A stretch of DNA of 35,409 nucleotides from JAJTFW01 sp964534995 (GTDB lineage Bacteria > Bacteroidota > Bacteroidia > AKYH767-A > OLB10), in contig CAZHSC010000033.1 in assembly GCA_964534995.1 (NCBI GenBank), positions 1 to 35,409 of the forward strand, in the 5' to 3' direction. The notes under the pieces are model-generated. The model saw only the letters and a list, made by a program, of their open reading frames with translations. It was not told the DNA's origin and did no database searches. How positions within the stretch are numbered: position 1 is the first letter of the stretch; each line of letters opens with the position of its first letter. Of the stretch, positions 17,242 to 25,561 are shown piece by piece. The position numbers and the translations under genes were made by a program.

Positions 17242-17340
17242 GCTTTCAGGGACGAAAGCATGCTTGTACCGTAATTGCCGTACTTCCGTTTGATACAGCG
17301 GGGAGTATTTCTGATTTATTTTTTCATTTTTGTGAGGGTA

Positions 17341-18537
17341 ATGAAATCCGGATTTACTAAAACGGTCTGGCTCCTGGGTTTTGTCAGCCTTTTCGCTGAT
17401 ATTTCCAGTGAATTGCTTTATCCGGTCTTGCCGGTTTATTTGAAAGCCGCGGGATATACTATGTTCGCCCTGGGGGTTCTGGAAGGTGTTGCCGGAGTAA
17501 TTGCCGGCATATCGAAAGGATATTTTGGTCATCAGTCGGATGTGCTGAATAAGCGGCATGTATTTGTGCAATGGGGCTATGGTCTTTCCGCATTGGGTAA
17601 ACTGATGATGCTCGGTTCACCGGGATTGCTGAGAATATTTTTAGCGAGAATGACCGACCGGCTTGGCAAAGGGGTACGTACTGCCCCCCGCGACGCGGTC
17701 CTGGCATCCGAGTCAGGCGGTGGAAACAGGGCTGCGGTATTTGGCTTTCACAGGGCAATGGATACCCTTGGCGCTGTAACAGGTCCTGTATTGGCCCTTT
17801 GCTGGCTTGCATATCATCCGGGCGATTACGAATCTTTATTTACCATGGCCTTTGTTCCCGCGTGTATTGCGCTGGTGATTACTTTCTCGCTGAAAGAGAA
17901 AAGGAAGGAAGCCGCGACGCTTAAAAAATACGTCGGCTTTTTTTCTTATTTCAAATACTGGAAGTCGGGTCCGCCTTCCTTTCGCAAACTGATGTTTCCC
18001 TTATTGATTCTTGCTCTGGTAAACAGCCCCGATGTTTTTTTACTGATGGCCGTCAAGGAGGCCGGCTGCAGTGATACCATGATGATTGGTGTGTATATAG
18101 TGTTTAACTTCCTCTATGCCTTACTGGCTGTGCCGGCGGGCTATATTGCCGATACCATCGGAAAAGAAAAGGTGCTGATGGCAGGGATATTCATGTTTAT
18201 CATGGCCTATACCGGGATGGCTAACGCCAGGGGCATGGAGATATTTGCGGGGTTGTTTATCGTTTATGCTGCCTCCGTGTCATGTCTTGAGTCGGTCATT
18301 AAAGCCTGTATCGCCGACATGACCCCTCCTGAAGACAGGGGCAGGGCGATAGGGTTTTATGCGGGCACCAATAGCATAGGCCTGCTGATTGCGGGTGCAT
18401 GGACCGGTCTTCTCTGGCCGCTGGGTGGACCAAAACTTGTGTTTAGTATCACGGCTGCGGTGGCTGCCATCAGCCTGCTGATATTGTTTTTTAACAGAAA
18501 TGTAAGTGTTAAAAAAACAGCAGATACTATCAGTTGA
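17341..18537 (+). CDS. MFS transporter
   Basis: 398 residues from ATG 17341, with about twelve membrane helices. The start fits family members (MKSGFTKTVWLLGFVSLFAD), while the longer frame begins at a TTG. The loop with FLARMTDRLGKGVRTAPRDA is typical of a branch of MFS permeases annotated as drug or metabolite efflux proteins. A box close to TAnnTTTG (CATTTTTG) ends 8 bases before the chosen ATG. The 3' end, from 18502, is part of a sequence duplicated 753 bases downstream. The substrate is unknown. Confidence 0.85.
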   Translation: MKSGFTKTVWLLGFVSLFADISSELLYPVLPVYLKAAGYTMFALGVLEGVAGVIAGISKGYFGHQSDVLNKRHVFVQWGYGLSALGKLMMLGSPGLLRIFLARMTDRLGKGVRTAPRDAVLASESGGGNRAAVFGFHRAMDTLGAVTGPVLALCWLAYHPGDYESLFTMAFVPACIALVITFSLKEKRKEAATLKKYVGFFSYFKYWKSGPPSFRKLMFPLLILALVNSPDVFLLMAVKEAGCSDTMMIGVYIVFNFLYALLAVPAGYIADTIGKEKVLMAGIFMFIMAYTGMANARGMEIFAGLFIVYAASVSCLESVIKACIADMTPPEDRGRAIGFYAGTNSIGLLIAGAWTGLLWPLGGPKLVFSITAAVAAISLLILFFNRNVSVKKTADTIS

Positions 18538-18580
18538 CCATGTGTAATCAAAAAAACAGGGGGGCTTTATTTTTGTAAAT
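18502..18580. repeat. Junction repeat J, left copy
   Basis: This 79-base segment covers the last 12 codons of the MFS gene, its stop, and then a copy of the last bases of the riboflavin synthase gene (CTTTATTTTTGTAAAT). It aligns directly with 19255-19334 at about 82 percent identity by hand count. In this copy the MFS end is functional and the riboflavin synthase end is a relic. Confidence 0.85.
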
Positions 18581-18585
18581 GCACA

Positions 18586-18685
18586 CCTGACTTCCGCATT
18601 TTAACAGCCAATAAGAATATCCGACACACATTTAACGATTGGATTTCCGATTTTATCGTTTTAATTTTTGATTGCGGAAGTCAGG
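18586..18685. mobile_element. 100-base element E, left copy, with 13-base terminal inverted repeats
   Basis: The ends are CCTGACTTCCGCA and its exact complement TGCGGAAGTCAGG. The interior is AT-rich and non-coding. It aligns in the same orientation with 19155-19255 at about 86 percent identity. The form suggests a miniature inverted-repeat element or a structured repeat. No target-site duplication is obvious and no transposase is in the window. Confidence 0.6.
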
Positions 18686-18692
18686 AGAATAT

Positions 18693-19145
18693 AAACGAAT
18701 ACAAATGCTTATTCCTTGCTCATGTAAAATTATTTCACTAATCTTAACTGGGGCGGGGACGGAGTCCCCCGGTCCTTACCAGGCAGATCCGGTTACTTGC
18801 CTGTAATTTCAGGCAAACGAATACAAACGCGTATAAATATTTATTCTTTGTTTATGTAAATTATTTCCCCGATTTTTAACTGGGGTGGGGACGGAGTCCC
18901 CCGGTCTTTACCAGGCAGCTCCGGTTACTTGCCAGTAATTTCAGGCAAACGAATACAAGTGCTTATTCCTTGCTCATGTAAAATTATTTCACTAATTTTA
19001 ACTGGGGTGGGGACGGAGTCCCCCGGTCTTTACCAGGCAGCTCCGGTTACTTGCCAGTAATTTCAGGCAAACGAATACAAGTGCTTATTCCTTGCTCATG
19101 TAAAATTATTTCACTAATTTTAACTGGGGTGGGGACGGAGTCTCC
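18693..19145. repeat. Array of four 122-base repeat units (last one partial)
   Basis: Units begin with AAACGAATACAA at 18693, 18815, 18947 and 19069. Units 1 and 3 are 122 bases; unit 2 is 132 bases because of about ten extra bases after its start; unit 4 breaks off after its first hairpin. Each holds GGGGAC-GGA-GTCCCC, a 6-base-stem hairpin (18755, 18887, 19009 and, with one change, 19131). Unit 1 also holds TTGCCTG paired with CAGGCAA (18797-18816). Segment 18874-19020 is identical to 18996-19142, so one duplication is recent. There is no coding frame and there are no spacers. Confidence 0.9.
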
Positions 19146-19154
19146 CGACTATTT

Positions 19155-19255
19155 TCTGATTTCCGCATTTTAGCACCCAATATGAATGTCCGGCATACAA
19201 TTAACGACCGGAGTTCCGAATTTATCGTTTTTAATTTTTGATTGCGGAAGTCAGG
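19155..19255. mobile_element. 100-base element E, right copy
   Basis: Same orientation as the copy at 18586-18685. The right terminal repeat TGCGGAAGTCAGG is intact; the left has decayed to TCTGATTTCCGCA. The last base coincides with the first base of the right junction repeat. Confidence 0.6.
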
Positions 19256-19334
19256 TAAGTGTGAATTAAGCAGCAGACACCTTCAGCTAACCATGAGTAA
19301 TCTGAAAAAACAGGGGACCTTTATTTTTGTAAAT
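19255..19334. repeat. Junction repeat J, right copy
   Basis: Direct repeat of 18502-18580. It begins with a decayed copy of the MFS gene end (in-frame stops and substitutions), then reaches the true 3' end of the riboflavin synthase gene, whose stop is at 19321-19323. Confidence 0.85.
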
Positions 19335-19905
19335 AGGCCTTTACATATTTGCCGATAATGTCAAACTCCAGGTTCACCTCCTCACCAGGTTGAAGACCTT
19401 TGAAATTTGTATGTTCGTAGGTATAGGGGATGATGGCAACGCTGAAGCTTCCGGCGGAAGAATCCACCACCGTAAGGCTCACCCCATTCACCGTTACGGA
19501 GCCCTTTTCTACCGTGAGATGACCTGAGTTTTTATCATAGGAAAATGTTATCAGCCAACTGCCGTTCTTGTCGCTGATATGCTCACACCGGCCTTTGAGG
19601 TCAACATGCCCCTGTACCAGGTGGCCATCAATGCGGCCATTCATCCGCATGCAACGCTCCAGGTTGACGCGGTCACCGGCTTGCAGGGAATCAAGGTTCG
19701 TTCTTATAAGTGTTTCGGAGATGGCGGTAACCGTATATTCCTCCCCGGAAATCCCGGTAACCGTAAGACATACTCCGTTGTGCGCAAGGCTTTGGTCCGC
19801 CTTTAATTCATGGGTGAAGGGACAGTGGATGGTAAAGGTTTTGTTACTGCCTTCGCTGCTGATACTTTTTATAATGCCGGTTGCTTCAATGATCCCTGTA
19901 AACAT
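19321..19905 (-). CDS. ribE: Riboflavin synthase alpha chain
   Basis: Converts two molecules of 6,7-dimethyl-8-ribityllumazine to riboflavin and the pyrimidine precursor. The 194-residue protein has the hallmark N-terminus MFTGIIEATG and two lumazine-binding halves; the second begins near GHLVQGHVDLKG. Length is standard. No other riboflavin genes are adjacent. A -7 box ends 4 bases before the ATG, so there is no room for an FMN riboswitch leader. The last codons lie in the duplicated junction sequence. Confidence 0.96.
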   Translation of the reverse strand: MFTGIIEATGIIKSISSEGSNKTFTIHCPFTHELKADQSLAHNGVCLTVTGISGEEYTVTAISETLIRTNLDSLQAGDRVNLERCMRMNGRIDGHLVQGHVDLKGRCEHISDKNGSWLITFSYDKNSGHLTVEKGSVTVNGVSLTVVDSSAGSFSVAIIPYTYEHTNFKGLQPGEEVNLEFDIIGKYVKAYLQK

Positions 19906-19909
19906 GGGT

Positions 19910-19917
19910 CAAAAATA
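19910..19917 (-). promoter_or_regulatory. -7 box of ribE
   Basis: Minus strand TATTTTTG, followed by ACCC and ATG 19905. An exact TAnnTTTG match with 4-base spacing implies a leaderless transcript. Confidence 0.55.
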
Positions 19918-20017
19918 GCTAACAATTAAAAGCAGGATGCCGGAGATCAAGGTACATTTTCGTCGTTGTTTTTTCAGGGCATGTCGATTTAAAGCGATGG
20001 TCAAACCCCATTAGTCC

Positions 20018-20025
20018 TACTTTTG
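20018..20025 (+). promoter_or_regulatory. -7 box of the DPP IV-like gene
   Basis: TACTTTTG, an exact TAnnTTTG match, 23 bases before ATG 20049. The promoter is divergent from that of ribE. Confidence 0.5.
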
Positions 20026-20048
20026 TGTCAAATTAAATAATAGCTGCA

Positions 20049-22202
20049 ATGCGTACCAAAGTAATATTGTTTCTCTGCCTCTTGCTCGCCGGGGGAGCAT
20101 TGGCCCAGGATAAAAAGCTATCCATAGAAGATGCTGTGCTCAGGCAAAGAACCACCATGTATCCCAAGCGCCTGCCTCAGTTACAATGGATACCCTTCGG
20201 GAATGATTTTTCCTATGTCGATGAAAGGCCGGATGAACAGGTGCTGGTGAAAGGCGCTGCTTTGAAAAGCGGTGTCACCGACATCCTCTCACTGTCGCGC
20301 CTGAATGCTTTGTTTAAAAGCGCAGGAGCAGATACTTTTCCTAAAATGCCTGTGATGAAGTGGAAGAGCCCGGCTGTATTACAGATTGTCAACGGCGATG
20401 GAATCTGGCATTATCAGGTGAAAGAGGGGCTGTTGAGTCTGAAGGATTCTGTCACGGTACCCAAAGGTGCGGAAGCTGTGGAAAAGGGAACTGAAGGCTT
20501 GTATGCCTATGTCCATGACAATAATATCTGGATTGAAAAAAATCATCAGCGCCGTCAAATTACATCCGATGGAAATTATAACCTGGTGTATGGTAAGACG
20601 GTACACCGCGAGGAGTTTGGAATCGTAAAGGGATTGTTTTGGTCACCGCAATCCTCCAGACTGGCATTTTACAGGATGGATCAGTCCATGGTTACAGATT
20701 ATCCCATTGTGGATTTCACAGAGAAGCCTGCCGCGAGCAAGCCTGTGAAATATCCTTTTGCGGGTGGTAAAAGCCACCAGGTGAGCCTTGGCGTATATGA
20801 TATGGCAAGCGGTAAAACTATCTATCTGGAAACCGGCGAACCGCTCGACAAGTACCTGACCAATATTGCCTGGAGTCCTGATGAGCAAAGCATTTATATC
20901 GCGGTGCTCAACCGTGAACAAAATCACATGACCCTGAATCAATACGATGCTGTTTCCGGAAAATTCCTGAAGACACTGTTTGAAGAAAGGGATGCAAAAT
21001 ATACGGAGCCCCTGCATCCTGTTGAGTTTGTAAGCGGCAATCCCTCGCGATTTATCTGGCAAAGCCGCCGCGATGGCTGGAACCACCTTTATCTGTATGA
21101 TACCAACGGAAACCTGATCCGCCAGCTTACCAAGGGTGAATGGGAGGTAAGTGATTTTAACGGCTTTGACCCTAAAGGAAAGAAGGCTTTTTTTCACGCG
21201 ACATCCAATACCGGCATCAACAGGGATTTTTACAGCGTGGATTTATCGGGTGCAAAACTAACCCGTATCACTTCTGCCGATGGGGTTAATAATTGCATAG
21301 CCAATGACGGGCATACCTTCTTCATAAACAGCCACAGCAGTATTTCACTTCCAGGAGTAACCTGCATTGTAAACGCGGATGCAAAGGTGGTACAAACCCT
21401 GCTTAACTCCGGTAATCCGCTCCGGGAGTATGCTGTTGGAAAAACAAAATTGTTTACCATCCCTGCCGATGACGGCACCCCTTTATGGTGCAGGATGATA
21501 CTGCCGCAAAATTTTGATTCCACCCGGCGGTATCCGGTTATTGTATATCTCTATGGGGGTCCCCGCGCCCAGATGATAACGAATTCATGGTTGGGTGGCG
21601 CCGACCTGTGGTTTCATTATCTTACACAGCAGGGATACATTGTATTTACGCTGGATAACCGGGGTAGTGCCTGGAGAGGAAAGGCATTTGAGCAAAGCAC
21701 CTTCAGAAAGCTGGGCGATGTGGAGATGGCCGATCAGATCAGCGGTGTTAACTATTTGCGGAAACTTCCTTACATCGACGGGAATAAACTGGGGCTTAAC
21801 GGATGGAGTTACGGAGGATTCATGACCATTTCGCTGATGACCCGCTATCCGGGTATCTTTAAAGTAGCCGTGGCCGGAGGGCCGGTGATTGACTGGAGTT
21901 ATTACGAAGTGATGTATACGGAAAGATACATGGACAGCCCCGATGAGAATCCGGGTGGTTATAAGATCAACAACCTTCTGAACCATGTAGATCAGCTGAA
22001 CGGAAAACTGATGCTGATTCATGGTACCAGTGATGATGTGGTGGTATGGCAGCATAGCCTCCTATATCTCAAACAAGCGGTAAGCAAGGGTGTGCAGCTG
22101 GACTACTTTGTATATCCCGGCCATCCGCATAATGTGCGGGGTAAAGACAGGGTGCACCTGAATGAGAAAATCACCAGGTATTTTAATGATTATCTGAAGT
22201 AG
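20049..22202 (+). CDS. Dipeptidyl peptidase IV-like S9 serine peptidase
   Basis: 717 residues with a signal peptide (VILFLCLLLAGGALAQ), an eight-bladed propeller domain to about residue 460, and an alpha/beta-hydrolase domain. The catalytic triad is Ser587 (GWSYGGFM), Asp662 (GTSDDVV) and His694 (GHPHN). The VYLYGGP and DNRGSAWRG segments also match the family. It would remove dipeptides, typically Xaa-Pro, from peptides in the periplasm. The Glu pair that anchors the substrate N-terminus was not located with certainty, so specificity is by family resemblance. The gene stands alone. Confidence 0.9.
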   Translation: MRTKVILFLCLLLAGGALAQDKKLSIEDAVLRQRTTMYPKRLPQLQWIPFGNDFSYVDERPDEQVLVKGAALKSGVTDILSLSRLNALFKSAGADTFPKMPVMKWKSPAVLQIVNGDGIWHYQVKEGLLSLKDSVTVPKGAEAVEKGTEGLYAYVHDNNIWIEKNHQRRQITSDGNYNLVYGKTVHREEFGIVKGLFWSPQSSRLAFYRMDQSMVTDYPIVDFTEKPAASKPVKYPFAGGKSHQVSLGVYDMASGKTIYLETGEPLDKYLTNIAWSPDEQSIYIAVLNREQNHMTLNQYDAVSGKFLKTLFEERDAKYTEPLHPVEFVSGNPSRFIWQSRRDGWNHLYLYDTNGNLIRQLTKGEWEVSDFNGFDPKGKKAFFHATSNTGINRDFYSVDLSGAKLTRITSADGVNNCIANDGHTFFINSHSSISLPGVTCIVNADAKVVQTLLNSGNPLREYAVGKTKLFTIPADDGTPLWCRMILPQNFDSTRRYPVIVYLYGGPRAQMITNSWLGGADLWFHYLTQQGYIVFTLDNRGSAWRGKAFEQSTFRKLGDVEMADQISGVNYLRKLPYIDGNKLGLNGWSYGGFMTISLMTRYPGIFKVAVAGGPVIDWSYYEVMYTERYMDSPDENPGGYKINNLLNHVDQLNGKLMLIHGTSDDVVVWQHSLLYLKQAVSKGVQLDYFVYPGHPHNVRGKDRVHLNEKITRYFNDYLK

Positions 22203-22257
22203 CCACCCTGCCATGGTTTTTGTAAATTACCGTGGAGGCAAGCATGTTTGGAGTAAG

Positions 22258-23574
22258 TTATATAACAGCCAGTGACTGTTTAAATACCCGCAGGCACCGT
22301 TCCCTTGCCAGGCGATGCTCTACTATCGGCTTTGGATAGCTGAAATCTTCAAAGCCGGGTACCCATTTCCGGATATATATAGAATCCGGGTCGAACTTCC
22401 TGGTTTGTTCCCAGGGATTGAAGATGCGGAAATATGGCGCTGCGTCGCAGCCGCTGCCGGCCGCCCATTGCCACCCGCCATTGTTGGCGCTCATGTCGAA
22501 GTCGAGGAGTTTTTTTGCGAAATAGGCTTCTCCCCATCGCCAGTCAATGAGCAGGTGTTTCACCAGGAATGAGGCCACTATCATTCGCACACGGTTGTGC
22601 ATAAAGCCCGTTTGGTTGAGTTCATGCATGCCTGCATCCACAATCGGATAGCCCGTTTTTCCATTGCACCAGGCATCGAATTCCTGCGGATCGTTCCGCC
22701 ATTGTATATGGTCATAAGCGGGTTTAAAGGCGCCTGTTGCGGCATGCGGGAAATGCCACAGTATCATTTTGTAAAATTCGCGCCAGCATAGTTCATTCAG
22801 CCAGGCATGACTATTATCTTTGGCCCTCCTGGCCAGCGTTCTGATACTTAAGGTGCCAAAACGAAGGTGGATGCTGATTTTGCTTGTTCCCCCTTCTATG
22901 CCGGGTATATCCCTGTTTCCGGCATAATGCAGCAGGGTGTAATCACTGATGTGACCGGAAGGGAAGTGAAAATGACATTCCTTAAAACCAATATCCTGCA
23001 TGGCCGGGATGTCCTTTTCAGCCTGTTGCAGGAAATGGTGCAGGTAGTTTCCGGAAGGATAGGAGGAAAGGTAAAAATCATTCAGTTTCGCCATCCACTT
23101 ACGTGAATACGGGGTGTATACCGTGTACGGCTTCCCGTCATCTTTCAAAATTTCATCCCTGTCAAAAATCACCTGGTCTTTGAAGGTGTGAAATTCAATA
23201 TGCTTTGCCTGCAGCATAGCGGCAATACGGGTGTCGCGTTCACGTGCATAGGGCTCATAGTCGTGATTGGTGAAAACTTTCCGGATGTTATATTCCCTGC
23301 ACAATTTTTCCCAGACGTCTTCAGGATAACAGTACCTGACATCCAGCGTGCTGCCAAGGCTGCGCAGCGACCCCTGTAATGAAAGAAGGGTCCTGTGAAT
23401 GAACAACACACGTTTATCCTCTTTTTCTTCCAGTTTACCCAGAATGCTTTTGTCAAAAATGAAGAGCGGCAATACCTTGTATCCGCTGCGCAGAGCATGG
23501 TACAATGCCGCATTGTCATCCAGCCGCAGGTCACGGCGGAACCAGTGAACGCAGATTTCCTTTTTATTGCCCAT
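22258..23574 (-). CDS. phr: Deoxyribodipyrimidine photolyase/cryptochrome
   Basis: 438 residues with the N-terminal antenna-binding Rossmann domain (VHWFRRDLRLDDNAAL) and the C-terminal FAD domain. The FAD segment carries the class I signature: LNELCWREFYK, GMHELNQTGFMHNRVRM, WRWGEAYFAKKLLDFD, NNGGWQWAAGSGCDAAPYF and RIFNPWEQ. These are the features of CPD photolyases that repair UV dimers with blue light. Its start overlaps the end of the TIGR01777-type gene by 11 bases, so both are on one transcript. The MerR-B12 and ECF sigma genes nearby suggest light-controlled expression. Confidence 0.92.
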   Translation of the reverse strand: MGNKKEICVHWFRRDLRLDDNAALYHALRSGYKVLPLFIFDKSILGKLEEKEDKRVLFIHRTLLSLQGSLRSLGSTLDVRYCYPEDVWEKLCREYNIRKVFTNHDYEPYARERDTRIAAMLQAKHIEFHTFKDQVIFDRDEILKDDGKPYTVYTPYSRKWMAKLNDFYLSSYPSGNYLHHFLQQAEKDIPAMQDIGFKECHFHFPSGHISDYTLLHYAGNRDIPGIEGGTSKISIHLRFGTLSIRTLARRAKDNSHAWLNELCWREFYKMILWHFPHAATGAFKPAYDHIQWRNDPQEFDAWCNGKTGYPIVDAGMHELNQTGFMHNRVRMIVASFLVKHLLIDWRWGEAYFAKKLLDFDMSANNGGWQWAAGSGCDAAPYFRIFNPWEQTRKFDPDSIYIRKWVPGFEDFSYPKPIVEHRLARERCLRVFKQSLAVI

Positions 23575-24460
23575 AAAGATTTTTTAGTGCCGGGATAAGA
23601 TCATCATATTGAAACTGAAAACCCGATTGCCTGATTCTGGCGGGACTCACCCGGGCGCTTTCCAGTGCCAGCACGCTTTTTTCTCCAAGCAACACGCGCA
23701 GTAGTGAGGCGGGAACTTTAAGGGGAATGGCCAGCGGCGCCACTATCTGCCTGAGCGAAAGCATAAATTCACGTTGGGAGACCGCAGCGGGTGCAATGGC
23801 ATTGTATGCTCCCTGCAATGCTTCGTTTTTCAGGGCAAAAAGGTACATACGGCAAAGGTCATCAATATGTATCCAGCTGATGTACTGATTGCCGGTTCCG
23901 GCAATCGGACAGACGCCCATCCTGAGCGGGGCCGCCATCACCGGCAGGGCCCCACCTTCCCGCGCAAGTACAATGCCGGTGCGTAGTATAACGGTACGCA
24001 CAGGAGAACTTGCATAGGACTGTTCCCATTCCAGTGTTGTTTTACTCAGGAATCCTGCGCCGGGAGGACTTGATTCAGTAAGGATGCAGTCCTTACGGTC
24101 GCCGTAAATACCGGTGGCGGAGGCGGCGATGAGGCAGGTAACCCGGTTGGGATGCCTGTTCAGAGCGGATATCAGGGTAGCGGCAGCCCGGGTGCGGCTG
24201 TTAATAATTTCTTCTTTGACGGCAGGGGTCCACCTGCCCTCCGATATACTGCGGCCTGCAAGTGAAATAATGACATCGGCGGCGCGGAGTGCTTCCGGGT
24301 CCATTTCATTCTTTTCCGGGTTCCAGTGATATACTTTAATCCCGCCCGCGTTGACGGAGGTTCTGCTCAACCACAGCACTTCATAGCCCTCTGCCTGTAA
24401 CAGCGTGCTGAGTCTTCTCCCTATTAATCCGGAACCTCCGGCCAGCAGAACTTTTTTCAT
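23564..24460 (-). CDS. TIGR01777-family NAD(P)-dependent oxidoreductase (extended SDR)
   Basis: 298 residues with the nucleotide-binding motif GGSGLIGRRL at the N-terminus, SLAGRSISEGRW near residue 70 and ATGIYGDR near residue 115, then a C-terminal DUF1731-like region ending SGFQFQYDDLIPALKNL. These are hallmarks of the YfcH/TIGR01777 group. The biochemical role is not settled. Members often sit beside photolyase genes, as here, where the two genes overlap by 11 bases and must be co-expressed. Confidence 0.9.
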   Translation of the reverse strand: MKKVLLAGGSGLIGRRLSTLLQAEGYEVLWLSRTSVNAGGIKVYHWNPEKNEMDPEALRAADVIISLAGRSISEGRWTPAVKEEIINSRTRAAATLISALNRHPNRVTCLIAASATGIYGDRKDCILTESSPPGAGFLSKTTLEWEQSYASSPVRTVILRTGIVLAREGGALPVMAAPLRMGVCPIAGTGNQYISWIHIDDLCRMYLFALKNEALQGAYNAIAPAAVSQREFMLSLRQIVAPLAIPLKVPASLLRVLLGEKSVLALESARVSPARIRQSGFQFQYDDLIPALKNLYGQ

Positions 24461-24530
24461 ATGGGATCAACAAAATCCGGACTGTTTTGTTTCACGGTGT
24501 CGCGTAAGGTTATGAAATGCCGCCGGGTTT

Positions 24531-25544
24531 TCATTCCACAAGGTAGGCGGGATCAAATCCGGAGTCGCCCGGGTCAAAATTGAGTATGGGAGCCGAGGCA
24601 GGTCGTTTACCAAAGCGGACCTGTACGCTGAGCCTGAAGAAGAGACTGGGATTTTGCTTTGCTTTGTATTCATCAAGCTCGAGCCTGCCCCGTCCGGCAA
24701 TGGCCACTTCCGGTGTAATCACCACATGCCGGTAGGTATAGATACGGCCAACTATCCCCAAGCGTGGGTAGCGGAAGCGGTACACCAGGGGTTCTTCCCG
24801 GTAAATACTGTCTGCCTTAAGGTAGTGAAAGCCACCCAGGGTCTGAATACGGCCGATAAGACTGAATTTGCGGGAGAAAATATGTGTATAACTCAGGTTG
24901 AAGGGAAAAGTAAACTGTAGCTGATTCTCATTATTGAGTTTTACTCCTGCACCCAGTAATGGCAAGGGCAGATTGCGGCCGCTGATGGTTGAATAGACTA
25001 CGCCTACGGTATGCCACCAGTTGTTATTGTGATATAATTTTCGCCACACCAGCGCTCCCCCTGCGGTAATGTAGGAAGGTTTAAATGAAAATGATTCGCT
25101 GGGCAATGAGGCATTGAGGTTTAACATAAATAAATTTCTCAGTCCTTTAGCCATTAATCCGGTAACTCCGGCGCGACCCAGGGTCAGCATCCTGTCGGGT
25201 TCAAGGAAGTCAAGCTGACTGATGCTACCTGAAATTCTCCCCTGTGTAAAAATCGCGTAAAAGGGTTTGCCTCCATCTGCCGAAAGCCAGTCCTTACCTG
25301 TATAAACAGGAATACGAAAAGTAAACGAGGCGGCGCTGTAGCCATTTTCCATGCTTGTATCAGTTACCTGGCTGGGCTCAAGATATTCGATATCGGCCTG
25401 CCACATCGGCGAAAGTAGGGGGTGAGGCCGGTATCCGCCCTGGGCCATCGTTTTTACCAGTGGCAGCATGAAAATGAAAAAATAGATGGTAAATTTGTAA
25501 ACGCTGTGCCGCAAAGAAAGTGAGGAAGGGCGATCCGTAATCAT
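24531..25544 (-). CDS. DUF6268-like outer-membrane beta-barrel protein
   Basis: I start at ATG 25544 (337 residues), which gives a signal peptide ending at VKTMAQ; the longer frame begins upstream and would overlap the divergent gene. The mature protein is rich in alternating aromatic and polar strands (ASFTFRIPVYTG, GVVYSTISGR, RYPRLGIVGRIYTYR, LFFRLSVQVRFG), as in small outer-membrane barrels. It resembles the DUF6268 group from memory only. No function is known. A box one base off the -7 consensus (TATCTTCG) ends 5 bases before the ATG. The TIGR01777-type gene follows after 70 bases. Confidence 0.65.
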   Translation of the reverse strand: MITDRPSSLSLRHSVYKFTIYFFIFMLPLVKTMAQGGYRPHPLLSPMWQADIEYLEPSQVTDTSMENGYSAASFTFRIPVYTGKDWLSADGGKPFYAIFTQGRISGSISQLDFLEPDRMLTLGRAGVTGLMAKGLRNLFMLNLNASLPSESFSFKPSYITAGGALVWRKLYHNNNWWHTVGVVYSTISGRNLPLPLLGAGVKLNNENQLQFTFPFNLSYTHIFSRKFSLIGRIQTLGGFHYLKADSIYREEPLVYRFRYPRLGIVGRIYTYRHVVITPEVAIAGRGRLELDEYKAKQNPSLFFRLSVQVRFGKRPASAPILNFDPGDSGFDPAYLVE

Positions 25545-25561
25545 TGATACGAAGATAAAAA

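Noticed and set aside
18693..19145. CRISPR array
   Set aside because: The repeat period is 122-132 bases, the repeats follow one another with no unique spacers, and no cas genes are present.
19906..20048. FMN riboswitch before ribE
   Set aside because: The ribE -7 box ends 4 bases before its ATG, leaving no leader, and I see no conserved FMN-aptamer segments.
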